Of a stretch of DNA of 33,295 bases, positions 16,511 through 24,227 are shown in pieces. Within the stretch, counting starts at the first letter, position 1, and each line of letters begins with the position of its first letter. This DNA comes from Candidatus Eisenbacteria bacterium (GTDB lineage: Bacteria; Orphanbacterota; Orphanbacteria; Orphanbacterales; Orphanbacteraceae), in assembly GCA_016867715.1 (NCBI GenBank), contig VGIW01000029.1:1-33295 (forward strand), read 5' to 3'. The notes beneath the pieces were generated by a model. The model searched no databases. It was not told the DNA's origin and worked only from the letters and a program-made list of their open reading frames with translations. A program made the position numbers and the translations under genes.

Positions 16511-16931
16511 CAACGCGATCCGTATCATTTTTCTATTCTGAATACTAGTGAAAATCGACCTCCTTCGCACGTCCTTTCGAGGGTGATTTCCAAGTCCGCG
16601 ACGCCGCGCTCGGCGGGGGATCTCTTCCTTCCTCTCGCGGACCTTCTCCCGATCTCAAGTTAGACCCGGTTCCCCGAAGCTTCAAGCGAATCGTCGGCGC
16701 GTTCGGAGATTGTCTTCTCGGGCACGGACGCCCGGACGCTCGCCGCGCGCGAGAGGGATGCTGCGAAGCGTTGAGGCGCGGGCGGTCGAGCCGCTCCTCA
16801 CACGCGGCGCGAGGCCGCCCGGTTCCCGAAACCCGCCTCCGCGCGGCCCCTGAGACCGGGCAGGTCCACATTGTCCTCTTTTTTATACACTTCGCGATCG
16901 TGGCCACTCCGCCCCGGGCGCGGCTGTCTTT

Positions 16932-16960
16932 TCGAACTCTTTTATTTACAATTGGTTATG
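16932..16960 (+). repeat. 29-base AT-rich dispersed repeat, copy 2
   Basis: Aligns without gaps to 4806-4834 at 24 of 29 positions, sharing TCGAACTC, TATTTA and GGTTATG. It stands out against GC-rich flanks that do not match between copies. Sharp loss of similarity at both ends suggests a discrete unit rather than chance composition. Confidence 0.6.
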
Positions 16961-17082
16961 AATGGACCCGCGTTTCGCGGCGGCGCCAACGGCTTGGCAC
17001 GTCTCTTGATCCTCCTATCGGGCAGCAGCCTGTCGGGAAGCAGTGAGGCTCGGCGCTTCAGCCCTCCAGCGCATGAGGAAGC

Positions 17083-17173
17083 GGGTACCGGGAATGTGGG
17101 AGCTCCCGGTACCCTGCTCCCGGCGGCAGAACGAGATTCCAAGACAGCCGAAAGGCTGGAAAGGGGGTCTGCC
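17083..17173 (+). other. Cluster of two strong hairpins, one with a GAAA tetraloop
   Basis: GGGTACCGGGA at 17083-17093 pairs perfectly with TCCCGGTACCC at 17104-17114 (11 pairs, 10-base loop). Next, GGCAGA at 17125-17130 pairs with TCTGCC at 17168-17173 and encloses CAGCC-GAAA-GGCTG (17145-17158), a GNRA-capped stem. No coding sequence or protein similarity is seen. It may be part of one larger structured transcript together with the palindrome that follows, or debris of palindromic mobile units. Confidence 0.5.
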
Positions 17174-17194
17174 AGCGGAGAGTAGGAGAGGAAA

Positions 17195-17294
17195 AACGGG
17201 GGTCAGGTCAGTCCGGAATGGAAGTTTGGGGAACTCAATCGCAAACGGTAGCACCCATGTCTTGGACCAAGGACCAGCCCCCGTTCTTCTTTTT
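17195..17294 (+). other. Long imperfect palindrome ending in a T-rich tract (REP-like unit or ncRNA with terminator)
   Basis: AACGGGGG (17195-17202) pairs with CCCCCGTT (17278-17285). Nested inside are GGTC/GACC (17206, 17272), GTCC/GGAC (17211, 17264), ATGG/CCAT (17218, 17255) and GTTTG/CAAAC (17224, 17242), giving a rod with small internal loops. CTTCTTTTTC follows immediately, so a transcript would end like an intrinsic terminator. The left end GGGGGTCAGGTC resembles ends I associate, from memory only, with REP-associated IS200-like transposon families. No transposase gene is present. Confidence 0.5.
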
Positions 17295-17360
17295 CGATCG
17301 TTCGGTCTCGCCACGCGCCTCCCGACTCAGCTTCCCTCGCCGGTCCGCAGGGTCTCTCGC

Positions 17361-17389
17361 TTGACGATCCGACACGCCCCGACTACTGT
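17361..17389 (+). promoter_or_regulatory. Sigma70-type promoter of the M23 peptidase-bactofilin operon
   Basis: TTGACG at 17361-17366 and TACTGT at 17384-17389 with a 17-base spacer. The predicted start of transcription is near 17396, about 48 bases before the ATG at 17444. The -35 hexamer is identical to that of the yicC promoter. Confidence 0.6.
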
Positions 17390-17443
17390 CGTGGCGTCGA
17401 GCGCGGATCTTTTCTTCTTCCCGCGGGCGAGTGGACGGAGACA

Positions 17444-18280
17444 ATGCCCTCTAGGAACTACTCGATCATCGTCGCGCCGTCGGACGGAAGTCGAAGCTAT
17501 CACCTCCAAGTCTCCCGGCGGGCCGTGATCGCCGCTGCTCTTCTTCTTTGTCTTGCGGGAGCCTCGTTCGTCTTTCTCGCCGCGACCCACGGCGTTCTCA
17601 CCCGAAAGGTCAGCTCTTGGGAGAGCCTCGAGGCGCGCTGCAGGGATCTCGAGCGCGAGGCCGCGCGGGTGGGAGAGCTCGAGGAAGAAGTGAGTCGGCT
17701 CCGCGAGATGGACCGGAGGGTCAGGAGCCTCCTCGGGCTTCCGGAGCCTCCTGCGACGGTCTCGTCGAACGAGGAAAGCGTGGGGCGAAACGAAGAAGCC
17801 TGGACTCCCGGAGCGACGCTCGATCTTCCCGATGCCGTCGTTCCGAACGAAGAAACGCGCCTCGCGCTCGAGAAAACTCTCCGCGCGCGTCGCGGCGCGC
17901 TCGCCTGGCCGGTCAGCGGCTTCGTCACCTCCTCGTTCGGCGAGGAAAGAGGCGAGGGCGGGGTCCACGTCGGGATCGATGTCGCGGCGGCGCGAAACAC
18001 TCCCGTCACGGCGCCGGTCGCGGGGAGCGTGATCGAAGCCGGATGGCATTCGATCTATGGTAATGTTGCGGTGATCGACCACGGGGGCGGTCTCGTCGCC
18101 GTGTACGGTCACAACGCTCGCCTCCTGGTGCGCAAGGGAGATCGAGTCAAGGAAGGGGACACGGTGGCCCTCGTCGGAAGCACGGGCCAATCGAGCGCCC
18201 CGCATCTCCACTTCGAGACGAGGCAGGACGGGTACGCGATCGACCCGCTCTACCTCTTGAAGAGAAAGGAACGCTCGTGA
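17444..18280 (+). CDS. M23 (LytM-type) peptidoglycan endopeptidase, membrane-anchored
   Basis: 278 residues. A membrane helix at about 27-48 follows a short basic N-terminus, then a coiled coil at about 58-95 and a linker, then the M23 domain at about 165-275. All zinc ligands are present: His175 and Asp179 in VHVGIDVA, and His254 and His256 in PHLHFE; the YGHNARLLV and KEGDTVALVGSTGQS segments agree. It should therefore be an active cross-link-cutting enzyme rather than a degenerate NlpD/EnvC-type activator. The neighbouring bactofilin gene is a recurrent partner; in other bacteria such pairs control local cell-wall cutting and cell shape. The start is supported by the promoter spacing and N-terminal topology; no other in-frame start fits better. 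Confidence 0.92.
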   Translation: MPSRNYSIIVAPSDGSRSYHLQVSRRAVIAAALLLCLAGASFVFLAATHGVLTRKVSSWESLEARCRDLEREAARVGELEEEVSRLREMDRRVRSLLGLPEPPATVSSNEESVGRNEEAWTPGATLDLPDAVVPNEETRLALEKTLRARRGALAWPVSGFVTSSFGEERGEGGVHVGIDVAAARNTPVTAPVAGSVIEAGWHSIYGNVAVIDHGGGLVAVYGHNARLLVRKGDRVKEGDTVALVGSTGQSSAPHLHFETRQDGYAIDPLYLLKRKERS

Positions 18281-18357
18281 GCGCACGCCCATCGATCGAC
18301 GGACAGCGGACGACACGGGAGCGATCTCGAGACGAATCGGACAACGAAGGAGCGGTC

Positions 18358-18771
18358 ATGTTCGGAAAAGACGTCAAAGACAAGCCGGAGGAAGCCGGGC
18401 TCGCCCCGACGGAGAAAGGGTCCGGCCTGAACACCTTCCTCGGTCCGGGCACGAAGTACACCGGGAAGCTCGATGGCTCGGGGAGCGTGCAGATCGACGG
18501 GAACTTCGACGGCGAGATCGTCGTGCGCGGCACGCTGCTTGTCGGGCGCGAGGGGGTTGTGAAGGCGAAGGTGGGCGCCCATCAGGTGGTCGTGCATGGA
18601 AGGCTGGAGGGCGAGATCGACGCGGGGTCGAAGGTGGAGCTGATGGGGGGATCGACGTTCCTCGGCAGCGTGTCCTCCCCGTCATTCGTCATCCAGGAGC
18701 GGGCGCAGTTCGAGGGGACCTGCCGCATGCCGCGCAGGGAGGAGTCGTCCGTTCCCGGAAAGCCGAGGTAG
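18358..18771 (+). CDS. Bactofilin
   Basis: 137 residues from ATG at 18358, chosen because GAAGGAG stands seven bases upstream; a GTG at 18277 overlapping the previous stop would add 27 unconserved residues. Bactofilins polymerise without nucleotide into filaments built from a right-handed beta-helix. The core reads GLNTFLGPGTKYTGKLDGSGSVQIDGNFDGEIVVRGTLLVGREGVVKAKVGAHQVVVHGRLEGEIDAGSKVELMGGSTFLGSV, with the regular short repeats of the family. The hydrophilic N- and C-terminal tails are usual. Cotranscription with an M23 peptidase points to a scaffold that positions cell-wall hydrolysis at the inner membrane. Confidence 0.93.
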   Translation: MFGKDVKDKPEEAGLAPTEKGSGLNTFLGPGTKYTGKLDGSGSVQIDGNFDGEIVVRGTLLVGREGVVKAKVGAHQVVVHGRLEGEIDAGSKVELMGGSTFLGSVSSPSFVIQERAQFEGTCRMPRREESSVPGKPR

Positions 18772-18807
18772 AGGACGCGGCCTTTTCGGACGGCGCCGAG
18801 CGAGCCC

Positions 18808-19299
18808 TTACAGACTGTCCGCGGCGGGCGAGCGGGGCGTCCGGTCGGCGCGCGCTTCCTCGAAATCCAACCATCCGGCCGACGTTTCGTAGGAACCCGC
18901 GACGACGAACGCAGGCGATTCCGGTCCGATGAGGACTCGCGCGGGGCGATGCTCGCTCGTCGACGGCTCGGACGGAGGAAGCCCGCGGGCGAGGATCGCG
19001 ACGAGCGCGCACGCCGCCGCGGCCGCGTACGCGGGAATCGGCCTTCTGAGATAGGAGCCGATGCCCCTCCTGCGCCTCGCGGGAAGAGAAGCCCGGATTC
19101 GCTCGCGGAGAGTCTCGAGCGCCCGCTTCTCTTCCGCGGTTTCGTCTCGGACGGCGTCCCGCAGGCGAAGGAGAGACCGCTCTTCCTCGCGGCAGGCCTC
19201 GCACGCGAGGAGATGCTCCTGGAGGAGCGCCTCCTTCTCGTCATCCGGCTCGCCGAACACCATCTCAAACAGCTCGTTCTTCGCGTCTTCGCATCGCAT
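18808..19299 (-). CDS. Anti-sigma factor with zinc-binding (ZAS/zf-HC2) domain
   Basis: 163 residues. The N-terminal domain has the ZAS pattern Cys3, His29, Cys33, Cys36 (HLLACEAC), which binds zinc and clamps the cognate ECF sigma factor. A membrane segment lies at about 89-104 (AYAAAAACALVAILA) and a short domain of about 55 residues would be outside the membrane. Its ATG lies inside the upstream sigma gene (35-base overlap), so the two are translationally coupled, as expected for a sigma/anti-sigma pair. Release could be by redox change at the zinc site or by intramembrane proteolysis; neither is shown. It is the last gene of the minus-strand unit beginning with sufS or the TPR gene. Confidence 0.88.
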   Translation of the reverse strand: MRCEDAKNELFEMVFGEPDDEKEALLQEHLLACEACREEERSLLRLRDAVRDETAEEKRALETLRERIRASLPARRRRGIGSYLRRPIPAYAAAAACALVAILARGLPPSEPSTSEHRPARVLIGPESPAFVVAGSYETSAGWLDFEEARADRTPRSPAADSL

Positions 19300-19867
19300 G
19301 GCGTGATGCCTCCTTGGGACTTCCGAGGGAATCCTGATCGAAGAGGGAATTCCGCAAGTTCCTCACCGCGTAGTGGAGTCGCGACTTGACGGTTCCCTCC
19401 GGAATGCAGAGAGTTCGGGCGATCTCGCGGATCGCCATTCCGCGGCGCACGCGGAGGAGGACGACGGCCCTCTGCTCGTCGGGAAGAGCGGCGATCCCCG
19501 CGCGCACCGCGTTCAGCGTCTCGTTTCTTTCCAGCCTCTCGTCGGCCGCCGGCTCCGGCAGATCGTTGATGTGCAATACAAGATCGTCTTCGGCGGCGCC
19601 TCGGCAGCGGGCGCGGCGAAGCTCCGTTCGCGCGAGGTTCGTCGCGATGCGGTACACCCAGGCGCGGAAGGCGCCGCGCTCCCGGTAGCGTCCGATGTTC
19701 CGATGAACGCGAAGCATCGTCTCCTGGAGAAGATCCTCGGCCGCGGCGCGTTCCCTCACCATTCCCCGCAAGTAGCCGAGAAGCGGCCCCGCGTAGCGGT
19801 CGAAGAAAGCGTCGAACGCGCGCGGATCGCCGTTCCCGATTCGTCGTGCGATTTCCTCGTCTTGCAG
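19265..19867 (-). CDS. ECF-type RNA polymerase sigma factor (probable CTG start)
   Basis: 200 residues if translation begins at CTG 19867, which has GAGGAG seven bases upstream. No ATG, GTG or TTG gives the full sigma region 2: the first conventional start, TTG at 19771, would remove DEEIARRIGNGDPRAFDAFFDRYAGPLLGYL, which is plainly conserved ECF sequence. Region 2 continues with AEDLLQETMLRVHRNIGRY and FRAWVYRIATNLARTELRR. Region 4 is LPDEQRAVVLLRVRRGMAIREIARTLCIPEGTVKSRLHYAVRNLR, a standard helix-turn-helix binding -35 elements. It directs RNA polymerase to stress-type promoters when freed from the overlapping anti-sigma factor. A sequence error at a true ATG is the main alternative explanation for the start. 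Confidence 0.9.
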   Translation of the reverse strand: MQDEEIARRIGNGDPRAFDAFFDRYAGPLLGYLRGMVRERAAAEDLLQETMLRVHRNIGRYRERGAFRAWVYRIATNLARTELRRARCRGAAEDDLVLHINDLPEPAADERLERNETLNAVRAGIAALPDEQRAVVLLRVRRGMAIREIARTLCIPEGTVKSRLHYAVRNLRNSLFDQDSLGSPKEASRHAMRRREERAV

Positions 19868-19906
19868 GGTCGGACTCCTCGTTCGACGGGCGAGCCGTCT
19901 TTCTCT

Positions 19907-21163
19907 TCACTCCTCGAACTTCTCGATCCAAACCGCGGGCGCCGAGGACCCCGGGTCCCATTTCTTCCATGTCTCGGCGAGCGTTCGGCCGAGCGACCGC
20001 GCGAAGCCGTTCTTCTTGTGGAACTCGCAGATGCGGAGAGCGTGCGCGATCCGTGCTCTCGCGCCCTCGAGATCGCCTTTCTCCACGAGCGCCCCCGCGA
20101 GGCGCGACTCCACGGCGGCGTAGTTCACGACGAGGTTGGCAAGTCCCGAGTAGTGCTCCCAGTCGAGGCCGAGGCTCGTGGCGCTGTCGAGCCGATAGCT
20201 TCGATCGAGGTTTTCCTTGAGCGCATCGATGTCGATCTCCGCTTCCTCTCCTTGATCGGGGAGCATCCGATAGACAAGCCCTTCCAGTGAGAGCCGGTTC
20301 GGAATCGGGAGGTTGCCGCGGTTGACGGTGACCGCGGCGTAGAGCGGGCGCTTCCATCCGTCGCGACCGAGGTTCTCGACGAGCCCCATGAGGGCGGCGC
20401 CCACTTGCGGGCCTTTCGCATCCTCATCGATGACCGGGAGCGGCACGGCGTGCGGTCCCTCGCGAAGCTCCTTGCGGTACCAGGCCGTGTTGAGGAGGCT
20501 GAGGTTCACGATCGCCGCGTCCTTTCGAAGGCCGCGCGCGGCCTGAAGCGCGAGCGGCGGGTATGTGTCGTTGTCTCCGTTCGTGAGGATGATCGCGTTC
20601 TCTTCCACCGCGACGAGCAGGTTGTACGCCATGTCGAGAAGGAACTCGGGGATGTGGCCGCCCCGAACGAGCGCCTCGAGATGCGCGGCAGCCTCGTCTC
20701 TCTTTCCTTGGAAGAGCTTCATGACCCAGAGCGAGTAATGAGGCTCGCCCGACCGCGGGTCGAGGGCGAGCGCCTTTTCAAGCTCGCGGATCGCGTCGGC
20801 GGGATCCTCCTTCGCCTCGGGACAGTACATGCACCAATTGTTCGAGCCGAGCACGAGGCGCGCGTCGGCGTAGTTCGGGTCGAGCTTGACCGCCTTCTTG
20901 GCGTAATCAAGATAGACCTCGCACGGCTCTTCGGCGTAGCGCGCCGCCTTCGCGAGCTCCGTCCACCCGACCGCGTCCTTCGGGTGCGATCCCGTGTACG
21001 CCTTCCACTGGTCGCGGAGCTCTCGATAGCGCTCGGGAGAGAGGATGCGGATTCTCTTCGAGTAGATCCTCTCCGGCGGATCGACGGCCCCCGAAATGGA
21101 AGCGGGAAGGACCGCCCCGAGAAGGACGCCGAGAAGAAGAGCCTGTATCTGCTTTCGAATCAT
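19907..21163 (-). CDS. Secreted TPR protein resembling the soluble tail of DUF2723 membrane proteins
   Basis: 418 residues from ATG at 21163, behind AAGGAGG; the frame stays open far upstream, antisense to sufS, without meaning. A signal peptide occupies about residues 1-26 (IQALLLGVLLGAVLPASISGA). Residues about 60-150 contain tetratricopeptide-like helices (AVGWTELAKAARYAEEPCEVYLDYAKKAVKLDPNYADARLVLG, ADAIRELEKALALDPRSGEPHYSLW). The middle carries ENAIILTNGDNDTYPPLALQ and DAAIVNLSLLNTAWYRKELR, wording I know from the C-terminal region of DUF2723 glycosyltransferase-like membrane proteins, here without any membrane part. The function is unknown; a periplasmic protein-interaction role is likely. 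It lies 39 bases upstream of the sigma gene, so it may be the signal source or a client of that system. Confidence 0.8.
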   Translation of the reverse strand: MIRKQIQALLLGVLLGAVLPASISGAVDPPERIYSKRIRILSPERYRELRDQWKAYTGSHPKDAVGWTELAKAARYAEEPCEVYLDYAKKAVKLDPNYADARLVLGSNNWCMYCPEAKEDPADAIRELEKALALDPRSGEPHYSLWVMKLFQGKRDEAAAHLEALVRGGHIPEFLLDMAYNLLVAVEENAIILTNGDNDTYPPLALQAARGLRKDAAIVNLSLLNTAWYRKELREGPHAVPLPVIDEDAKGPQVGAALMGLVENLGRDGWKRPLYAAVTVNRGNLPIPNRLSLEGLVYRMLPDQGEEAEIDIDALKENLDRSYRLDSATSLGLDWEHYSGLANLVVNYAAVESRLAGALVEKGDLEGARARIAHALRICEFHKKNGFARSLGRTLAETWKKWDPGSSAPAVWIEKFEE

Positions 21164-21246
21164 GATGTTTCCTCCTTCGACTTCGCGGTTCATCGCGCCG
21201 CGTGTCTTCGTGGTCCGCCCTATCAACGAGCGGATTCCGCGAAGGT

Positions 21247-22497
21247 TCACGCGCCCTCGACGTCTTTCCACGCCGATCGAGGGAGGGCCGCCGCCTCGCG
21301 AAGGGCGGAGGCGAAGCGGGCGATCTCGTCCGTCGTGTTGTAGAGGTAGAAGGACGCGCGCGCGGTCGCGGCGATCCCCATCGACCGAAAGAGAAGCTGC
21401 GTGCAGTGATCTCCGGCGCGGACCGCGATCCCCCTTTCGTCCAGAAACCGGCCGAGGGCGGCCGGACGAATTCCTTCGATGTTGAAGGAAATCACTCCCG
21501 CTCGGTTCTCGCTCGTATCCGGGCCGTAGAGGGCGATGCGCGGGACTCCCGCGAGCGCGTCGAGGGCGGTCTCGGTGAGAACCCTCTCGTGTTCGCGGAT
21601 CGCGTCCATGCCGATCTCCTCGAGGAACCCGATCGCCGCCTCGAGGCCGAGCGCGTCCGCCACGCTCGGCGTTCCCGCCTCGAGCTTCCAGGGCGCCTCG
21701 TTGAAAGACGAGCCGTCGCGGCTCATCTCCCGGACCGTGCCGCCGCCTCCGAAGAAGGGGCGCATCGCATCGAGGATATCCTTCTTCGCATAAAGGACGC
21801 CGACTCCTGTCGGCCCGAGCATCTTGTGGCCGGAGAAGACGAAGAAGTCGCATCCGATCGCGCGGACATCGACGGGGATGTGCGGGACCGACTGCGCACC
21901 GTCGATGAGGATCGGCACTCCTCGCGCGCGCGCGGCGGCTGCGAGCTCCTCGACCGGATTGACGGCGCCGGTCGAGTTCGACACATGGATGAGCGCGGCG
22001 AGCTTCGTGCGCGGCGTGAGGATCTTGTCGAGCGCGGGGCTGCGGAGCCGCCCATCGGCGCCGACTCGGAGAAACCGGAGCGCGGCGTTCTTCTCGCGAG
22101 CGAGAAGCTGCCACGGAACGAGGTTTGAGGAGTGCTCCATCTCGGAAACGACGATCTCGTCCCCCTCGCCGATCCGCTCCCACGCCCAGGAGAAGGCGGC
22201 GATGTGAATCGCGTCGGTCGCGTTTCGCGTGAAGACGATCTCGGACGGGTCGGACGCGCCGATGAATCGCGCGACAGTCTCCCGCGCGTGTTCGTAGAGA
22301 CGGGTCGCCTCTCCCGTCAGCGCGTGCACCCCGCGATGCACGTTGCCGCACCCCGATCGATAGAACGAAGCGATGCGCTCGATGACCACATCCGGTTTCT
22401 GGGTCGTGGATGCGTTGTCGAGATAGACGAGCGGCGCGCCCTCGCGCTTCGCGCGAAACGCGGGGAACCGCTCGCGCACTTTATAGACTTCGAGCAA
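21247..22497 (-). CDS. sufS: SufS-type cysteine desulfurase
   Basis: 416 residues; the start is TTG at 22497 with AAGGAG seven bases upstream. This is a PLP enzyme that takes sulfur from cysteine as a persulfide for iron-sulfur cluster assembly. Group II features are visible: YLDNASTTQKPDVVIERI at the N-terminus, His122 in EMEHSSN stacking on PLP, Asp199 in LIDGAQSVPH, the Schiff-base Lys225 in FSGHKMLGPTGVGVLY, and catalytic Cys365 in RAGDHCTQLLF (normally HCAQP). No other suf gene (sufBCDU) is adjacent, so it works in trans with others or in another sulfur-transfer path. A promoter-like sequence lies just upstream. Confidence 0.95.
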   Translation of the reverse strand: MLEVYKVRERFPAFRAKREGAPLVYLDNASTTQKPDVVIERIASFYRSGCGNVHRGVHALTGEATRLYEHARETVARFIGASDPSEIVFTRNATDAIHIAAFSWAWERIGEGDEIVVSEMEHSSNLVPWQLLAREKNAALRFLRVGADGRLRSPALDKILTPRTKLAALIHVSNSTGAVNPVEELAAAARARGVPILIDGAQSVPHIPVDVRAIGCDFFVFSGHKMLGPTGVGVLYAKKDILDAMRPFFGGGGTVREMSRDGSSFNEAPWKLEAGTPSVADALGLEAAIGFLEEIGMDAIREHERVLTETALDALAGVPRIALYGPDTSENRAGVISFNIEGIRPAALGRFLDERGIAVRAGDHCTQLLFRSMGIAATARASFYLYNTTDEIARFASALREAAALPRSAWKDVEGA

Positions 22498-22530
22498 CGG
22501 CCCGCTCCTTCCGTGAAATCGCTCGGTCCA

Positions 22531-22559
22531 AGTCTATCTTCCTCCCGCGGGCGAGACAA
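22531..22559 (-). promoter_or_regulatory. Candidate promoter of sufS
   Basis: On the minus strand TTGTCT (22559-22554) and TAGACT (22536-22531) are separated by 17 bases, four of six matches each. Transcription would start near 22524, about 27 bases before the TTG start and just upstream of the AAGGAG site. Confidence 0.45.
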
Positions 22560-22625
22560 TGGGCGTTGCGACAGACATGACTCAACGCGGATCGGAATCG
22601 CCGTTCATTGAGCTCTCCCGCCCGC

Positions 22626-22654
22626 CTTTCCCCTTCCCGCGGGAACGTGGTACG
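22626..22654 (+). promoter_or_regulatory. Weak candidate promoter of the DEAD-box helicase gene
   Basis: TACGAT at 22649-22654 is a fair -10 hexamer; 17 bases upstream stands TTCCCC, a poor -35. The start would be near 22661, leaving a leader of about 70 bases. Listed because no better candidate exists in the divergent gap with sufS. Confidence 0.3.
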
Positions 22655-22730
22655 ATCGATCGGACGTAAGAGACGCCGGCCGGGCGCCGGGGAAGCCGCC
22701 GGACCGATCCTACAAAGGACGAGGATTTCA

Positions 22731-24227
22731 ATGACGCATGATTCAAGCAACCATCAGGAAAGCCCGCCGGCGGAGATTGGGCTCAAGGATCTTCCCGAGG
22801 TCCTCCGAAGGGCGGCGGAGAGCCAAGGTTGGACGGCGCTTACGCCGGTTCAGGCCAAGACCATTCCGTACATTCGCGCGGGGCGCGACGTGATGGTCCA
22901 GTCCCGCACGGGGACCGGGAAGACCGCCGCGTTTCTTCTTCCGATCCTTGAGAGGATCGATGCGGACCGCGCCGAGTGCCAGGCGCTCGTTCTCGTTCCC
23001 ACTCGGGAGCTGGCGCGGCAGGTGACCGCCGACGCAGAGGCGCTCGCGACGGAGACGCGCGTTCGCACCGTGCCGCTCTACGGAGGCGTCGGCTACGGGC
23101 AACAGCTCGATGGGCTTCGCAAGGGAGCGCACCTCGTCGTCGGAACTCCTGGCCGCATTCTCGATCATCTTCTTCGCGGCTCGCTCGTTCTCGATCGGCT
23201 TCGCATTCTCGTCTTCGACGAGGCGGACCGAATGCTCTCGATGGGATTCTACCCGGACATGAGGGCGCTGCAGGCGTACCTTCCGGAGCGGCGGGACGGC
23301 TTCATGTTTTCCGCGACGTATCCCTCGGTGGTCCGTTCGCTGGCCGGCCAGTTCCTGAGAGAGCCGGCGTTCCTGTCGCTCAGCCGGGACCGGGAGTACG
23401 TCGCGGAGACGGAGCACGTCTACTACGAAACGCCCGGGATGGAGAAGGACCGCGCGCTCGTCCGAATCATCGAGATCGAAAACCCGGCCTCTGCGCTCAT
23501 CTTCTGCAACACGCGGGCGAACGTCGCGTACGTTTCGAAGGTGCTCCAGCGCTTCGGATACGACGCGGACGATCTCTCCGCCGACCTCGTGCAGAAGGAA
23601 CGGGACAAGGTGCTCGAGCGGGCGCGCAGCGGAAAACTCCGGTTTCTCGTCGCGACCGACGTGGCCGCGCGCGGGATCGACATCGTCGATCTTTCCCACG
23701 TCTTCCTCTACGACTTCCCGGAAGACCACGAGTCGTATATCCATCGTGCCGGACGGACCGGACGCGCGGGGGCGGGCGGCGCGGCGATCTCTCTCGTCGA
23801 TGTTCTGGAGAAGATGGAGCTGAAGGCGGTCGCGAAGCAATACGGGATCGACATGTTGAGACGCGAACTGCCGACCGACGAGGACGTGCGCGCGATCGTG
23901 TCGGAGCGGGTCACCGCCCAGCTCGAGATGGAACTGCGCGGTCTCGACAAGCTGGTGCGCGAGAGGATGGAGAGGATGATCCCGCTCGCGCGGCGCCTCG
24001 GGGAGACCGACGACGAGCTCGCCGTCGTCGCGATGCTGATCGACGAGTTCTACCAGAGAACCCTGCACGCGCCCTTGGAAATCCCGCGCGAGAAAGGAGA
24101 AGCTCCGGAGCCGAAGAGAGAACCGAGTCGAGGCGGCGGCTCCGGACGGGAACGTTCTTCCTCGCGCTCGAGCCGATCCGGGGGCGGCCGTTCGAGGGGC
24201 GGGCGAGGCCGGAAAAGAAAAGGGTAG
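22731..24227 (+). CDS. DEAD-box ATP-dependent RNA helicase
   Basis: 498 residues from ATG behind GAGGA. All motifs are present in order: Q motif (TALTPVQAKTIP), I (SRTGTGKTA), Ia (PTRELA), GG, Ib (TPGR), II (DEAD), III (SAT), IV (LIFCNT), V (ATDVAARGID) and VI (HRAGRTGRAG). A region of about 90 residues follows the helicase core. The protein ends in an arginine/glycine/serine-rich tail (GRERSSSRSSRSGGGRSRGGRGRKRKG) typical of RNA-binding RhlE/CsdA-like helicases. It would remodel RNA duplexes in ribosome assembly, mRNA decay or cold adaptation; which one cannot be told. It is probably a single-gene unit. Confidence 0.95.
   Translation: MTHDSSNHQESPPAEIGLKDLPEVLRRAAESQGWTALTPVQAKTIPYIRAGRDVMVQSRTGTGKTAAFLLPILERIDADRAECQALVLVPTRELARQVTADAEALATETRVRTVPLYGGVGYGQQLDGLRKGAHLVVGTPGRILDHLLRGSLVLDRLRILVFDEADRMLSMGFYPDMRALQAYLPERRDGFMFSATYPSVVRSLAGQFLREPAFLSLSRDREYVAETEHVYYETPGMEKDRALVRIIEIENPASALIFCNTRANVAYVSKVLQRFGYDADDLSADLVQKERDKVLERARSGKLRFLVATDVAARGIDIVDLSHVFLYDFPEDHESYIHRAGRTGRAGAGGAAISLVDVLEKMELKAVAKQYGIDMLRRELPTDEDVRAIVSERVTAQLEMELRGLDKLVRERMERMIPLARRLGETDDELAVVAMLIDEFYQRTLHAPLEIPREKGEAPEPKREPSRGGGSGRERSSSRSSRSGGGRSRGGRGRKRKG

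Larger units (their letters stand above)
16394..17443 (+). other. One-kilobase gene-free region with structured and repeat-like DNA
   Basis: No frame here has family similarity or a convincing ribosome-binding site, and the base composition is patchier than in the flanking genes. It holds a three-stem element (16398-16510), a motif GTTAGACCCGGTTCCCC (16659-16675), an AT-rich repeat copy (16932-16960), a hairpin cluster (17083-17173), a long imperfect palindrome with T-rich tail (17195-17294) and the promoter of the next gene (17361-17389). The density of palindromes suggests accumulated REP-like or small mobile elements, possibly with non-coding RNA. I see no tRNA, SRP RNA, RNase P or tmRNA signature. 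Confidence 0.6.

Noticed and set aside
17195-17225. Resemblance of GGTCAGGTC...CCGGAA to the SRP (4.5S) RNA core
   Set aside because: The 3' side of SRP helix 8 (AGCAG strand) is missing and the pairing pattern is that of a plain nested rod.
17043-17528. Open frame of 161 codons before and into the M23 gene
   Set aside because: It runs through the hairpin cluster and palindrome, has no ribosome-binding site and no protein-like composition.
18582-20357. A 591-codon minus-strand frame over the bactofilin, anti-sigma and sigma genes
   Set aside because: Arg/Ser/Pro-rich low-complexity translation; conserved genes occupy the other frames.
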